Shown: in pieces, positions 43,221-52,793 of the stretch | Layout of the letters: each line of letters begins with the position of its first letter | Position numbering within the stretch: the stretch's first letter is position 1 | From: Candidatus Acidiferrum typicum | Lineage (GTDB): Bacteria > Acidobacteriota > Terriglobia > Acidiferrales > UBA7541 | Assembly (NCBI GenBank): GCA_025463055.1 | Contig: JAOAPV010000064.1 | Coordinates: forward strand, 62,001 to 126,000 | Direction: 5' to 3' | Length of the DNA stretch: 64,000 nt | Notes under the pieces: model-generated | Seen by the model: the letters and a program-made list of their open reading frames with translations, nothing else | Database searches by the model: none | Told to the model about the DNA's origin: nothing | Program-made: the position numbers and the translations under genes

Positions 43221-45416
43221 TTACTCTTCCACAGGCCAGGAGTACTGCTCGTCACCGAGTGGGATTTCGAGGAAACCTTCCGCGGGCAGCACATCGACCG
43301 GTAAGCCGCCGTGCCACAGCGCTACGCCTAGCCGCAAGGTCTTCTGCCCTTTCAAGCTGAGTTCGCTGCGATTGACGGAAACTTCGAGGATGCGATCGAA
43401 AGCGGCTTGTGCAAGGTCGTTGGGACTCAACAGGCAGACTCGGCCTTTCTCGACGGCGAACTCTTTCATGCGGCCGCGCGCGAGCTTGACCATGACGGTC
43501 AACTCTTCGGCCGAGCCGATAGTAACGCGAAATTCGGGATCTTCCAGTTCGGCGAGAGCTTCCGGAAAAAGATCGACACGTATGCTGAAACGGTCCTCTT
43601 CGAATCCGTAACGCAGCTCGCGCAAATGAAAAATGCGGCCGTGCATGGAGCCGCCGCGGCGCTCGGGCGAATACAGACCGGAGCCGAGCCACTCGAAATA
43701 CGAAGTGTCGCGGCCATCGACTTTCGTGGTGAGAAAGCCGGTGGGCTGAACTTGCAGGGCGTGCTCGGGCTTGCGCTTGATGGGCTTGGCGAGTTCTTCT
43801 GGCGCGACTTGGCCGAGCGCGAGGTACACGCCGGTGAGGTGCTTGCGATACAGCGCGTCAAACTCGGCATCGTTTGCGGTGCTGTGCTCTGGACCGAACC
43901 ACCAGCACCAGTCGCTGCCTTCCGCGGCGAGGAGCGACTCGTAGGCTTGATTCAACGCGGTCTCGGTTGGCGCGTCGGCGCGGGCTTGCTTGCGTGCTTC
44001 GGCGGCTCGCGCGTAGGCCTGGCGGGCGTCCCAGAGGAGTTCCCAAGCTGCTACGTCTTCGTCGTGGCCAATCCAAACATCGAAGTTTGCGTTGATCCAC
44101 GAGGCCGGAAAAATTCCGTTCGTGGCCGGGACTTCCTTGGCGGCTGCGATGGCTTCGCTGGCTGTTAACGCGCGAAAATCCTGATCCTTTTCGATGCGTT
44201 TGTAGAATTCGCGAAGGAATTCGCGGCCGTTGCCGGCGTAATACTCCCAAGCATTTTCACCATCGAGAAACAGGCAGACGGTCAGCGGCTGCTGGCTGGG
44301 CACGCGTTCTCCAAGAAAGCGCAAACGGCCGTGCAGGTCGGCGGCCGCGGCTTTGGCGTCCATGCGGCTGTAGACGAAGCCGATCAGGTCCGATAGATGG
44401 TGATCGCGGAACAATCCGTTGATGGAGCTTCCCGCCAACTGAACGCGATAGGGCTTGTACAGGCGCTCGGAATTAGCGGGGAGGCTGCTGGTGTCGCGAA
44501 AGAAACCTACGTTGAGTGTGCGGCCTAGGACGCCTTCATCGGTGCCGAACCACTGAAACCCTTCTTCCATCGCGATCGTAAGGGCTTGGTCCGAGACAGA
44601 ACCTTCGGAGGGCCAGAGCCCGGCAGGCTTCGCTCCGAAGATGCGCTGGTGATACTCGCGCGCGCGGCGCAACTGCTCTCGCGCATCGTCCGGCTGGCGA
44701 AAGGCGCGGCGCGGGAGCGGCGTTCCGGGATTCGCCACGCGCGCAATATCTGAATCGCACAGCAGCGGCAGAATGGGATGATAAAAAGGCGTCGTGCTGA
44801 TTTCGATCTGTCCGCGTTGCGCCGCTTCGCGATAGGCGGGGAGCACTAAGCCGAGAAGCTCGAGCTGCTTTGCCTTCAGAGCCGCCTTGTCGCGCTCGGT
44901 GAAATCCTTGCCCTTGTTGGCGAGGCGGCTGACTACCTCGTCTTTCGCGAGCCAGATTTCGTCCATCCATGCGAGCTGGGAAAGAACCTGTAGGTCGCGC
45001 CAGTCGCGCGCCGTAAATGTCACCCGTGCTTGCGCGCCTCCCGCCGGCCGCGACCACTCGAACAACTCGACGAAGCGCGGCCACCGCGACATCAATCGCT
45101 CATGATTGAGTTGAAACGCGCGCGCAAGAATTTCCGCCTTATCTTCACGCGTAAGCTCGTCGGTCGGCTTGAACGCAAGCGCAAACCAGGGCTCGCTGAA
45201 TTTGCCGCTGGCGTATTCCTCGAGCTGGATGCCCAGTGCCGGAACGACGTTGAAGGTGGCGTGGAATCCCGGCACTTCGCTAAGCACCTGCACCATACCC
45301 CAGTAATCTTTCACGGCGTGCAAGCGCGTCCACGGTAAAACGTACTGCCCGGTTTCCGGGTCGCGATACTGCGGCTGGTGCATGTGCCACAACACGACCA
45401 AATTCACGCGATTCAT
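43221..45416 (-). CDS. Glycoside hydrolase family 57 (alpha-amylase/amylopullulanase-like)
   Basis: A 731-residue cytosolic glucan-processing enzyme. The N-terminus NLVVLWHMHQPQYRDPETGQYVLPWTRLHAVKDY is the GH57 hallmark, and further blocks of the family are ATFNVVPALGIQLEEY, TPFYHPILPLL, GLWPSEGSVSDQALTIAMEEGFQWFGTDEGVLGR (with the nucleophile Glu in WPSEG) and LDGENAWEYY (with an acidic catalytic Asp). The C-terminal 200 residues are beta-rich. The start at MNRVNLVV is preferred. It is divergent from the LptFG gene by only 53 bases. Likely role: internal glycogen or maltodextrin degradation. Confidence 0.92.
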   Translation of the reverse strand: MNRVNLVVLWHMHQPQYRDPETGQYVLPWTRLHAVKDYWGMVQVLSEVPGFHATFNVVPALGIQLEEYASGKFSEPWFALAFKPTDELTREDKAEILARAFQLNHERLMSRWPRFVELFEWSRPAGGAQARVTFTARDWRDLQVLSQLAWMDEIWLAKDEVVSRLANKGKDFTERDKAALKAKQLELLGLVLPAYREAAQRGQIEISTTPFYHPILPLLCDSDIARVANPGTPLPRRAFRQPDDAREQLRRAREYHQRIFGAKPAGLWPSEGSVSDQALTIAMEEGFQWFGTDEGVLGRTLNVGFFRDTSSLPANSERLYKPYRVQLAGSSINGLFRDHHLSDLIGFVYSRMDAKAAAADLHGRLRFLGERVPSQQPLTVCLFLDGENAWEYYAGNGREFLREFYKRIEKDQDFRALTASEAIAAAKEVPATNGIFPASWINANFDVWIGHDEDVAAWELLWDARQAYARAAEARKQARADAPTETALNQAYESLLAAEGSDWCWWFGPEHSTANDAEFDALYRKHLTGVYLALGQVAPEELAKPIKRKPEHALQVQPTGFLTTKVDGRDTSYFEWLGSGLYSPERRGGSMHGRIFHLRELRYGFEEDRFSIRVDLFPEALAELEDPEFRVTIGSAEELTVMVKLARGRMKEFAVEKGRVCLLSPNDLAQAAFDRILEVSVNRSELSLKGQKTLRLGVALWHGGLPVDVLPAEGFLEIPLGDEQYSWPVEE

Positions 45417-45469
45417 AGACGCGCTTTCCATTGGAAATCGGCGCTCGTGTTACACTCACCCTTCTCGAC

Positions 45470-47791
45470 ATGCGCATCCTGGACCGCTACATTGTCCGCG
45501 AAATTTTCCGTCATGCCTTCCTTGGACTCGTGGTTTTCACGTTTGTTTTTTTCGTTCCGCAACTCGTTCGCTTGATGTCGCTGTTTGTCCGGCACAGCGG
45601 CTCCGGCAGCCAAATTCTCAAATTATTTCTATGCATCTTCCCCGGCGTATTTACGTTCACCATTCCGATGGCCGTGCTGATCGGCGTCCTGCTGGGCCTG
45701 GGCCGCATGTCCGCGGACAGCGAAATCATCGCGCTGACCGCTTTGGGCATAGGCCGCCGACGGATACTGGTGCCGGTTGCGGTGTTAGCGCTCGCCGGCA
45801 TGCTCGCGACCTTAGTGATGACGGTCTGGCTTGGTCCCGTAGCGCTGCGCACCTTTCGCGCACTCGAGGCGGACCTGATCTCCTCGCAAGTGAGCTTCCA
45901 GGTGCAACCGCGCGTCTTCGACGAACGCTTCCCACGACTCGTGCTGTACATCAACGACGTTTCAGCCAGCGGCACGCAATGGCACGGCGTGTTTCTCGCG
46001 GAAGCCGGTGGAGAGAACGGCTCGCGTGTGACCCTGGCGGAGAATGCGATTGTAATTGCCGAGCCGAAGCAGGGCAAGCTGGAGCTGCATCTGCAAGGCG
46101 GCAGCACGCACGAATTCGACCGTTCGGACCCCGACCATTATTCGGTTACGGCGTTTGGTCAAAGCGATTGGCCTATTGAGGTCAGCGGACTTGTGCCGCT
46201 TAGGCCGCGGCAGCTCAGCAATCCGGAGCGGCCGCTCCGCGCACTCGCGCGCGACGACACTCCTGGTTGGCGCGAGGCGCGTGTGGAGATGTATCGGCGA
46301 TTTGCGTTCCCCGTAGCGTGCCTCGCATTTGCTCTAATCGCCGTTCCGCTAGGTGCGCAACCGCGACGCGGCGGCCGTGCCGCGGGATCGCTGATTGCAG
46401 TCGTGCTCATCGCCTCATACTACCTGCTATTGATCATGGGCGCAGGAATGGCGCGTCAGGGCACTGTGCCACCGGTTATCGGAATGTGGATTGCCGACGG
46501 GGTGCTCGTGCTTGCGGGACTGGCGCTTCTCCCGCGGATGGAACAGTTCCGCGGCGAAATCCGCTGGCTGAAGCCGTTCGGCCGCTTCAAAACTTGGATA
46601 CGCCTGATTCGCGTGCGCACCGTGCGCGTCAGGACGGCAGCGGCACGCATCGCGAACGGAAGCCGCACGCAGGGAGACTCGGTGGCTCGCTCCAGCGGCA
46701 GCTTGCCTTTGCTGATGGATTTGTACCTGCTCCGAAGGTTCTTCGCCTATTTCGCGATACTCATGTTGGTGTTCGTCTTTTTGTTTGAGGCTTTCACCTT
46801 CTTCGAGCTGCTCGACGACATTGCGCGCCATCGCATCCCCTTTGTGGTGGTGATGGATTACTTTTTGTTCCTCACGCCTTTTTTAATTTATCAGCTTGCT
46901 CCCCTGGCGGCGCTCGTCGCAATCCTGGCAACGCTTGGCATCATGAGCAAGAACAATGAAATCGTGGCCTGTAAGGCGAGCGGAATCAGCCTCTACCGTC
47001 TTGCGGTGCCTCTGTTACTTGCGGGATTGGCGCTTGCGGGCAGCATGATCCTCCTGGACGATACGTTTTTGCCTTACGCGAACCAGCGGCAGGACGCCTT
47101 GCGCAACCAGATCAAGGGCCGCCCTGCGCAAACTTACAAACAACCGGAACGCTGGATTTTTGGCCAAAATTCAAAAATCTACAATTACGATCTGTTTGAC
47201 CCAGCGCAAAATCTTTTTGGCGGCTTGACCGTGCTGGAGATTGATCCCCTGACCTTCGAGATTCGTCGCCGCGTTTTTGCCGCGCGCGCGCAATGGTCCG
47301 AGCAGCAAAAACTCTGGCTGCTGGAATCCGGCTGGGTGCGGGAATTCTCCGGCGGCGCGATCGTCCGTTACGAGCGCTTCAACGTTAAAGACTTGCCGGA
47401 GCTAACCGAGCGGCCCAGTTATTTCAATCGCGAGGTGCTGCCGGCCATCCAGATGAGCTACCCGCAGTTGCGCCGCTATATAGACGACCTGCACCGCGCC
47501 GGTTTCGACGTCTCTGGATTAACGGTGCAATGGCACCGCAAGCTGGCCTTCCCGCTGATTGCTCCCATCAGTATGCTGTTGGCTTTCCCGTTCGCGTTTT
47601 TGGTGGGCACGCGAGGCGCGATCGGGGGTGTGGCCATCGGCATCGCCATCGGGATTATCTACTGGCTCGGTGCGGAGCTGCTCGCCGCAATGGGCGGCGT
47701 CGGCCAGCTCCCGCCCCTGCTGGCCGGCTGGTCGCCCGACATCATCTTCTTCTTTCTCGGCCTCTACTTCTTTTTCAAGATGCCAACTTGA
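45470..47791 (+). CDS. Fused LptF-LptG lipopolysaccharide export permease
   Basis: A 773-residue protein consisting of two YjgP/YjgQ permeases in one chain. First copy, residues 1-375: MRILDRYIVREIFRHAFLGLVVFTFVFFVPQLV, a periplasmic beta-jellyroll-like part (VTLAENAIVIAEPKQGKLELHLQGG), and three closing helices. A basic linker of about 50 residues leads to the second copy: LMDLYLLRRFFAYFAILMLVFVFLFEAFTFFELLDD, then IMSKNNEIVACKASGISLYRLAVPLL and three closing helices. In most bacteria lptF and lptG are separate genes; together with LptB2 they extract LPS from the inner membrane. The start is the ATG of MRILDRY; the track's frame begins too early. It is divergent from GH57. Confidence 0.92.
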   Translation: MRILDRYIVREIFRHAFLGLVVFTFVFFVPQLVRLMSLFVRHSGSGSQILKLFLCIFPGVFTFTIPMAVLIGVLLGLGRMSADSEIIALTALGIGRRRILVPVAVLALAGMLATLVMTVWLGPVALRTFRALEADLISSQVSFQVQPRVFDERFPRLVLYINDVSASGTQWHGVFLAEAGGENGSRVTLAENAIVIAEPKQGKLELHLQGGSTHEFDRSDPDHYSVTAFGQSDWPIEVSGLVPLRPRQLSNPERPLRALARDDTPGWREARVEMYRRFAFPVACLAFALIAVPLGAQPRRGGRAAGSLIAVVLIASYYLLLIMGAGMARQGTVPPVIGMWIADGVLVLAGLALLPRMEQFRGEIRWLKPFGRFKTWIRLIRVRTVRVRTAAARIANGSRTQGDSVARSSGSLPLLMDLYLLRRFFAYFAILMLVFVFLFEAFTFFELLDDIARHRIPFVVVMDYFLFLTPFLIYQLAPLAALVAILATLGIMSKNNEIVACKASGISLYRLAVPLLLAGLALAGSMILLDDTFLPYANQRQDALRNQIKGRPAQTYKQPERWIFGQNSKIYNYDLFDPAQNLFGGLTVLEIDPLTFEIRRRVFAARAQWSEQQKLWLLESGWVREFSGGAIVRYERFNVKDLPELTERPSYFNREVLPAIQMSYPQLRRYIDDLHRAGFDVSGLTVQWHRKLAFPLIAPISMLLAFPFAFLVGTRGAIGGVAIGIAIGIIYWLGAELLAAMGGVGQLPPLLAGWSPDIIFFFLGLYFFFKMPT

Positions 47792-47819
47792 GGCAGGCCT
47801 TCCACGGGCGAGAAAAATC

Positions 47820-47842
47820 TGTGTATACTTAGCGTATATACA
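47820..47842 (+). promoter_or_regulatory. VapB operator-like dyad over the -10 region
   Basis: TGTGTATAC-N5-GTATATACA is an 8-of-9 inverted repeat 22 bases before the vapB ATG, containing TATACT as a -10 candidate. Autoregulation of vapBC through such palindromes is established for the family; occupation here is inferred. Confidence 0.6.
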
Positions 47843-47863
47843 TTTACGTCCGGAGTTAAGACG

Positions 47864-48094
47864 ATGGCTACAGCAAAGGTATTTCGGTCCGGAAACAGCC
47901 AGGCGGTCCGGCTGCCCAAACAATACCGCCTCAAGAGCAAAGAAGTAGAAATCTATCGCCGGGGCGAGGAGATCGTGCTCAGAGAAACACCGGGCAACAT
48001 GGCCCGCGCTTTCGAGATAATTGCGAACCTGCCGGAAGACGTGCTGGTCCGCCCCAAGAAAAAGGATCTTCCGCAAAAGCGCAAGGGTTTGTAG
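47864..48094 (+). CDS. vapB: VapB-type antitoxin (AbrB/SpoVT fold)
   Basis: A 76-residue antitoxin: ATAKVFRSGNSQAVRLPKQYRLKSKEVEIYRRGEEIVLRE is the swapped-hairpin DNA-binding domain, and the C-terminal ARAFEIIANLPEDVLVRPKKKDLPQKRKGL is the segment that threads into the toxin. Its TAG is immediately followed by the ATG of vapC. The dyad upstream is the probable operator. Confidence 0.92.
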   Translation: MATAKVFRSGNSQAVRLPKQYRLKSKEVEIYRRGEEIVLRETPGNMARAFEIIANLPEDVLVRPKKKDLPQKRKGL

Positions 48095-48502
48095 ATGGAA
48101 ACGCGCTTCCTGCTGGATACCAATACTCTCATCTATATACGACGCAATCGCCCGGCCCGTGTGTTAGCGCGATTTCAAAAGCTCTCCTACGGCGAGGCTG
48201 CGTTCTCCGTGATTACATTCGGCGAGTTGGCCTACGGCGCTGCGAAAAGCGTGAGACGGAGCGAAGCGATTGCACAATTAGATGAGCTAAGGAGCGCTCT
48301 TCCCATAATAGCGCTGCCAGAAACCGCAGCCGAAATATACGGCGTTATTCGCGCCGACTTAGAAGGCCGAGGCCAACAAATCGGGAATAATGACCTATGG
48401 ATCGCGGCGCATGCCGTCGCGGCCAACCTAATATTGGTCACTAACAATGAAACAGAGTTCGCCCGCGTCAAGGGCCTCAAGGTACAGAACTGGGCGGTTT
48501 AA
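48095..48502 (+). CDS. vapC: VapC toxin, PIN-domain ribonuclease
   Basis: A 135-residue PIN RNase with all four acidic positions visible: the first Asp in RFLLDTNTLIY, the Glu in ITFGELAYGAAKS, the Asp in IGNNDLWIAAHA and the final acidic site in TNNETEFARVKGLKVQNW. VapC proteins cleave tRNA-fMet or rRNA loops; the target is not readable. Stop and start of the pair abut without spacer, so translation is coupled. Confidence 0.94.
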   Translation: METRFLLDTNTLIYIRRNRPARVLARFQKLSYGEAAFSVITFGELAYGAAKSVRRSEAIAQLDELRSALPIIALPETAAEIYGVIRADLEGRGQQIGNNDLWIAAHAVAANLILVTNNETEFARVKGLKVQNWAV

Positions 48503-48556
48503 TTCCACCGAGAAGCTGCAGGAGCCATCCACCTTTTCAAACGCTTTTTTCTCAGG

Positions 48557-49789
48557 TCAAGCCTCTTCGATTGCGTCCTCGGGGGCCGCTAGCTTCGGCA
48601 ACGTTTCTGGAATGGCGACACCCATTAGGCAGAATGCCACCAACGCGACGCCAGCTAAACCCAGAAAGGATGCACGATATCCTAACTTTTGGATCAGCAG
48701 ACCGCCTATCGCATTGCTGAGGGCCGCTCCGACTCCCACTGTAGTCGCCAGAACGCCAGCTGCCAGGTTGAAACGACCGGTACCCTGCGTCCGGTCTTTA
48801 ATCACGAGAATCGCCACTACTACGAAGACCGCGTTCGCGATCCCGTCCAACGTCTGTATCGCAATCAAGAGGGCTGGGCGATGCACCAGCGTGTAGAGAA
48901 CCCCGCGTACGGGCAGGACGCCGAATCCCAAGAGTAAGAGCAGTTTCCTGCCTTTCGTGCTTGCTAGCTTCCCAAGCCATGCTGCGGAGATAGCGATAAT
49001 GACTTGCGTGACGATGATGCATGCGGACATGAACGGTGCAGCCGCGCGTGGATTATCCCTTGAAAGCATTTCTCCGAGTTGCGGCAACATCGCCGCGTTC
49101 GCTGAATGAAACAGGAGCACGGCCACGAGGAATTTCAGCAAGACACGATCCCTCAGCAAATCGGAGATACGTTCCGCTTTCCCGCTGCCTTTCTCGACCG
49201 AAATGCCACGCGCGCGCGCGTAATTGATCTGCCTGTCATCAATGCCCAGGACGCAGGCTGCGGCCGGAATCGCGAATAGTGCCGCGACGACGAAAATGGC
49301 TCGGTAACCAAACTTGTAACTGGCCCAAGCCACGAGTATGGCCGTAAAGACATTGCCAGCGGAATTGAAGGCCTGATTCTCGCCAAATTGCCTGTCGAAG
49401 CCTGCGTTGCCGATAATGCCCAGAGTGATGGCGGCGACCGTCGGCGCCAAGAATGGCGCCGCGCCTCCGATGAGCAATTGCGCACCGTACACAGACGCCA
49501 CGCTCGGCCGCTGTATAAGTAAAATTGCGCCGCAGACAAGCACGCCGAGGCTTGTAATAAGCAGAAATCGTTTGCGGCGTGTGGCGTCGATCGCTGCGCC
49601 TGCTGGCGTTTGCATGGCGACCGTAACCAAGCCGCCAAATGTCAGCGCGAACCCGACGCTTCCTGGGTTCCAACCGCTGGAAACGAGGTACGCAGCCACG
49701 AACGGGCCCAAGCCCGTTTGAACATCGGCTAAAAAAAAATTCAGCCACTGGAGAAATCGCACGCTTCGCGTCTGAGGGGAATGCTTCAC
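48557..49789 (-). CDS. MFS transporter
   Basis: A 410-residue, 12-helix major facilitator. Helix 1 begins LQWLNFFLADVQTGLGPFVAAYLVSSG; the loop 2-3 signature is AAIDATRRKRFLLITSLG, and the second half starts after the long cytosolic loop GISVEKGSGKAERISDLLRDRVLLKFLVAVLLFHSANAAMLPQLGEML. The opening resembles exporters of the drug/nucleoside type, but the substrate is unclear. A GTG start with weak ribosome site is used. A strong hairpin lies 67 bases upstream. Confidence 0.88.
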   Translation of the reverse strand: MKHSPQTRSVRFLQWLNFFLADVQTGLGPFVAAYLVSSGWNPGSVGFALTFGGLVTVAMQTPAGAAIDATRRKRFLLITSLGVLVCGAILLIQRPSVASVYGAQLLIGGAAPFLAPTVAAITLGIIGNAGFDRQFGENQAFNSAGNVFTAILVAWASYKFGYRAIFVVAALFAIPAAACVLGIDDRQINYARARGISVEKGSGKAERISDLLRDRVLLKFLVAVLLFHSANAAMLPQLGEMLSRDNPRAAAPFMSACIIVTQVIIAISAAWLGKLASTKGRKLLLLLGFGVLPVRGVLYTLVHRPALLIAIQTLDGIANAVFVVVAILVIKDRTQGTGRFNLAAGVLATTVGVGAALSNAIGGLLIQKLGYRASFLGLAGVALVAFCLMGVAIPETLPKLAAPEDAIEEA

Positions 49790-49856
49790 GCGGGTGGTCC
49801 GTTCTACATCGGATGCTGATGGTTGCGCGGTTAACGGCTAGGTCTTTGGAAAGCGC

Positions 49857-49893
49857 GACGAGTCGGCCAACTCCCGCAGCTGGCCGACTCGTC
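49857..49893. repeat. 13-bp perfect hairpin between MFS and ppdK genes
   Basis: GACGAGTCGGCCA and TGGCCGACTCGTC enclose an 11-base loop. The arms contain GTCGGC/GCCGAC, the same half-sites as the palindromes in the glyQS region. A TCTTCTTTTTT tract follows 17 bases later on the plus strand, too far for a standard terminator. Confidence 0.6.
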
Positions 49894-49953
49894 ATCCGAC
49901 ATCGTCTTCTTTTTTCCTCGGCAGCCCCTACCAGCGTCGCAACCGACAACCTC

Positions 49954-49973
49954 AAGTAACACTTGATGTTATT
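49954..49973. repeat. AAGTAA-ACTTGATGTTA direct repeat, left of ppdK
   Basis: Matches the copy at 52794-52813 in 18 of 20 bases, same orientation. It lies 30 bases beyond the ppdK stop. Confidence 0.5.
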
Positions 49974-50003
49974 GAGCTATGCCGAGGTGCCGTCCGAAAT
50001 TGG

Positions 50004-52700
50004 CTACTTCCGTTTTTTCTTGCCTTCAAGTTTTTCTTCAATTACGGCCTGGGCCGCGGCGAGGCGTGAAATCGGCACGCGGAACGGTGACGCGCTCACG
50101 TAATCCATGCCGATTGCGTGGCAGAACTTCACGCTGTCTGCGTCGCCTCCGTGCTCGCCGCAGATGCCCACTTTGAGCTTTGCGCGCGTTTTCCGACCTT
50201 TCTCAATTCCCCAGCGCATCAACATACCGACGCCTTTGATATCGAGTGACTGGAAGGGGTCGGCGGTGAACACGCCGGCCTTCTTTTCGTCCACGTAATC
50301 CGGCAGGAACCGACCGGCATCGTCGCGCGAAAGACCCATCGTGGTCTGCGTAAGGTCATTCGTGCCGAAGGAGAAAAAGTCCGCCACCTCCGCAATCTCA
50401 TCAGCAAGCAAGGCTGCGCGTGGCAACTCGATCATCGTCCCGACAAGGTACGGCAGCTTGATGCCAGCCTTCTTAATCAGGTCATCCGCAACACGCCTCG
50501 TCGCTTGCTCGAGTATGGACATCTCTTTTCGGTCGAGAGTGAGGGGAATCATGATCTCAGGTAATACTTTAACTCCGCTCTTCTGGCATTCAATCGCCGC
50601 TTCGATGATCGCGCGCACCTGCATCTCGAGAATTTCCGGATACGTGATGCACAAGCGGCAGCCACGATGACCCAACATCGGGTTGGCTTCATGTAATTGT
50701 TCAACACGCCGAGCCACTTTCTCGACGTCGAGCTTCAATTCTTTCGCCAGTTCCTCTTGCTTGGCGCGCTCATGCGGCACGAACTCGTGCAGCGGCGGAT
50801 CGATGAGACGGATGGTCACCGGAAAGCCGTCCATAGCTTTGAAGATGCCGATGAAGTCGCGCCGCTGGAACGGCAGCAGCTTATCGAGCGCCGCCACCCG
50901 CGCTTCCCGCGTGTCCGCCAAGATCATTTCTTGAATTGCGCGCTGGCGTTCGTGGCTGCGTTCCGGTTGCTCGAAGTCTGTAAAGAACATGTGCTCCGTG
51001 CGGCACAGGCCGATGCCTTCCGCACCGAACTCACGCGCCTTGCGCGAGTCCTGAGGCGTGTCCGCATTCGTGCGCACACCGAGCCGGCGCGTTTCATCGA
51101 CCCACTTCATCAGCGTGTCGTACGATTTCGGGAGCTGCGGCACAACCAGCGGCATTTCCCCGGTGTATACGACGCCTTCGCTGCCGTCCAGCGTGAGCCA
51201 GTCACCTTCCTTCACCACTTTGCCGTTGGTGGTCATCACACTCGTCTTGTAGTCAATGTTCAACGCATCCGCGCCGACCACGCAGCACTTGCCCCATCCG
51301 CGCGCGACCACCGCGGCGTGACTTGTCTTGCCGCCCGTAGCGGTGAGAATGCCCTGCGCGACGGCCATTCCCCCCACATCCTCCGGACTGGTCTCTCGAC
51401 GCACGAGAATTACCTTGTCGCCCTTTGCGGCCCAATTCTCCGCCTTGTGCGCGGAGAAAACCACCTTACCGACTGCGGAGCCAGGCACCGCGTTGATGCC
51501 CTTCGCTAAGATCCTGGACTCGAGCGAGCGCTTATCAACCTTGGCGTCGATGATGGGATAGAACAGGCGCTCAATATCTTCCGGCTTGATGCGCTCGATG
51601 GCTTCTTCTTTCGAGATGAGTTTCTCGTTCGCCATGTCTACTGCAATGCGAAACGCCGCGGCAGGCGTGCGCTTGCCGGTGCGTGTCTGCAACATGTAGA
51701 GCGTGCCGTCTTCAACCGTGAACTCCATGTCCTGCATGTCGCGATAATGCTTCTCAAGTTTTACTCGAACTTTCTCGAGCTGCGCGTACACCTTGGGCAT
51801 GGCGCGTTTCATCTCGCTCAGGTGCATCGGTGTGCGAATGCCGGCGACAACATCTTCGCCCTGCGCATTCACAAGGTAATCGCCGTAGAAAATCTTTTCG
51901 CCGGAGCTAGGGTCGCGCGTGAAGCAAACGCCCGTGCCAGAAGTATCGCCGGTGTTTCCGAATACCATCTGCACGACGTTGACCGCCGTGCCGAGCAGCC
52001 CGGTGATTTTCTCCACGCGGCGATAGGTCACCGCCTTCTCAGCCATCCACGAACCAAACACCGCGCCGATGGCTCCCCACAATTGTTCGATGGGATCCTC
52101 GGGAAAATCCTTTCCGGTCTTTTCGTGGAAGTTGGCTTTGTACTCCTTCACCAATTCTTTCCAGCCGCTCGCCGGCACGTCCGTATCCAGCTTGACGCCG
52201 AGCTTTTCTTTCATCGCGCGCAAGCGATGCTCGAGATCTTCCTTCGGCAATTCCATCACTACGGTGGAATACATTTGGACGAACCGCCGATACGCGTCAT
52301 AAGCGAAGCGTTCATTCTTGGTGGACTGCGCCAGCCCTTGCACCGAGCGCTCATTGAGCCCGAGATTCAGAATCGTCTCCATCATGCCGGGCATGGAGCG
52401 CGCCGAGCCGGAACGAACGCTGACGAGCAGCGGATTCTTCGGGTCCCCGAGCTTCTTACGCGTGACTTTCTCAAGACGCGCCACCTGTTCGGCAACTTGC
52501 TTCTTCAATTCAGCTGGATACTTTTTGCCGTTCTTGTAGAAGTAGTCGCAAGCCTCCGTCGAGATCGTAAAGCCGGCCGGCACCGGTAAGCCGATCCTGG
52601 TCATCTCGGCCAGGCCCGCACCTTTTCCGCCGAGCAAATCGCGCCATGTGCCATCGCCCTCTGCTTTACCTGCACCAAAAAAATAGACCCATTTCGTCAC
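50004..52700 (-). CDS. ppdK: Pyruvate, phosphate dikinase
   Basis: An 898-residue enzyme interconverting pyruvate/ATP/Pi and PEP/AMP/PPi. Domain order: ATP-grasp nucleotide domain (RDLLGGKGAGLAEMTRIGLPVPAGFTISTEAC), the swivelling His domain with GGKTSHAAVVARGWGKCCVVG, and the PEP/pyruvate barrel ending GICGEHGGDADSVKFCHAIGMDYVSASPFRVP. Full length. The start is moved to the GTG two codons inside the track's ATG, because GAGG abuts that ATG but is well spaced for the GTG, giving MTKWVYFFG as in relatives. It lies downstream of glyS on the same strand, about 100 bases away, with direct repeats on both sides. Confidence 0.96.
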   Translation of the reverse strand: MTKWVYFFGAGKAEGDGTWRDLLGGKGAGLAEMTRIGLPVPAGFTISTEACDYFYKNGKKYPAELKKQVAEQVARLEKVTRKKLGDPKNPLLVSVRSGSARSMPGMMETILNLGLNERSVQGLAQSTKNERFAYDAYRRFVQMYSTVVMELPKEDLEHRLRAMKEKLGVKLDTDVPASGWKELVKEYKANFHEKTGKDFPEDPIEQLWGAIGAVFGSWMAEKAVTYRRVEKITGLLGTAVNVVQMVFGNTGDTSGTGVCFTRDPSSGEKIFYGDYLVNAQGEDVVAGIRTPMHLSEMKRAMPKVYAQLEKVRVKLEKHYRDMQDMEFTVEDGTLYMLQTRTGKRTPAAAFRIAVDMANEKLISKEEAIERIKPEDIERLFYPIIDAKVDKRSLESRILAKGINAVPGSAVGKVVFSAHKAENWAAKGDKVILVRRETSPEDVGGMAVAQGILTATGGKTSHAAVVARGWGKCCVVGADALNIDYKTSVMTTNGKVVKEGDWLTLDGSEGVVYTGEMPLVVPQLPKSYDTLMKWVDETRRLGVRTNADTPQDSRKAREFGAEGIGLCRTEHMFFTDFEQPERSHERQRAIQEMILADTREARVAALDKLLPFQRRDFIGIFKAMDGFPVTIRLIDPPLHEFVPHERAKQEELAKELKLDVEKVARRVEQLHEANPMLGHRGCRLCITYPEILEMQVRAIIEAAIECQKSGVKVLPEIMIPLTLDRKEMSILEQATRRVADDLIKKAGIKLPYLVGTMIELPRAALLADEIAEVADFFSFGTNDLTQTTMGLSRDDAGRFLPDYVDEKKAGVFTADPFQSLDIKGVGMLMRWGIEKGRKTRAKLKVGICGEHGGDADSVKFCHAIGMDYVSASPFRVPISRLAAAQAVIEEKLEGKKKRK

Positions 52701-52749
52701 TGTCATCCTCGCTTTGAGATTTTATCTGATACGTTGTGATTCCTCGAAC

Positions 52750-52784
52750 AATGTCGGCGTGCCGACCTCGACTTAGCCGACATT
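52750..52784. repeat. Nested palindromes in the glyS-ppdK spacer
   Basis: GTCGGC-GT-GCCGAC (52753-52766) is nested in a larger 9-bp inverted repeat AATGTCGGC (52750-52758) with GCCGACATT (52776-52784). The whole could fold alternatively in the mRNA leader of ppdK. Confidence 0.6.
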
Positions 52785-52793
52785 ACATATTTA

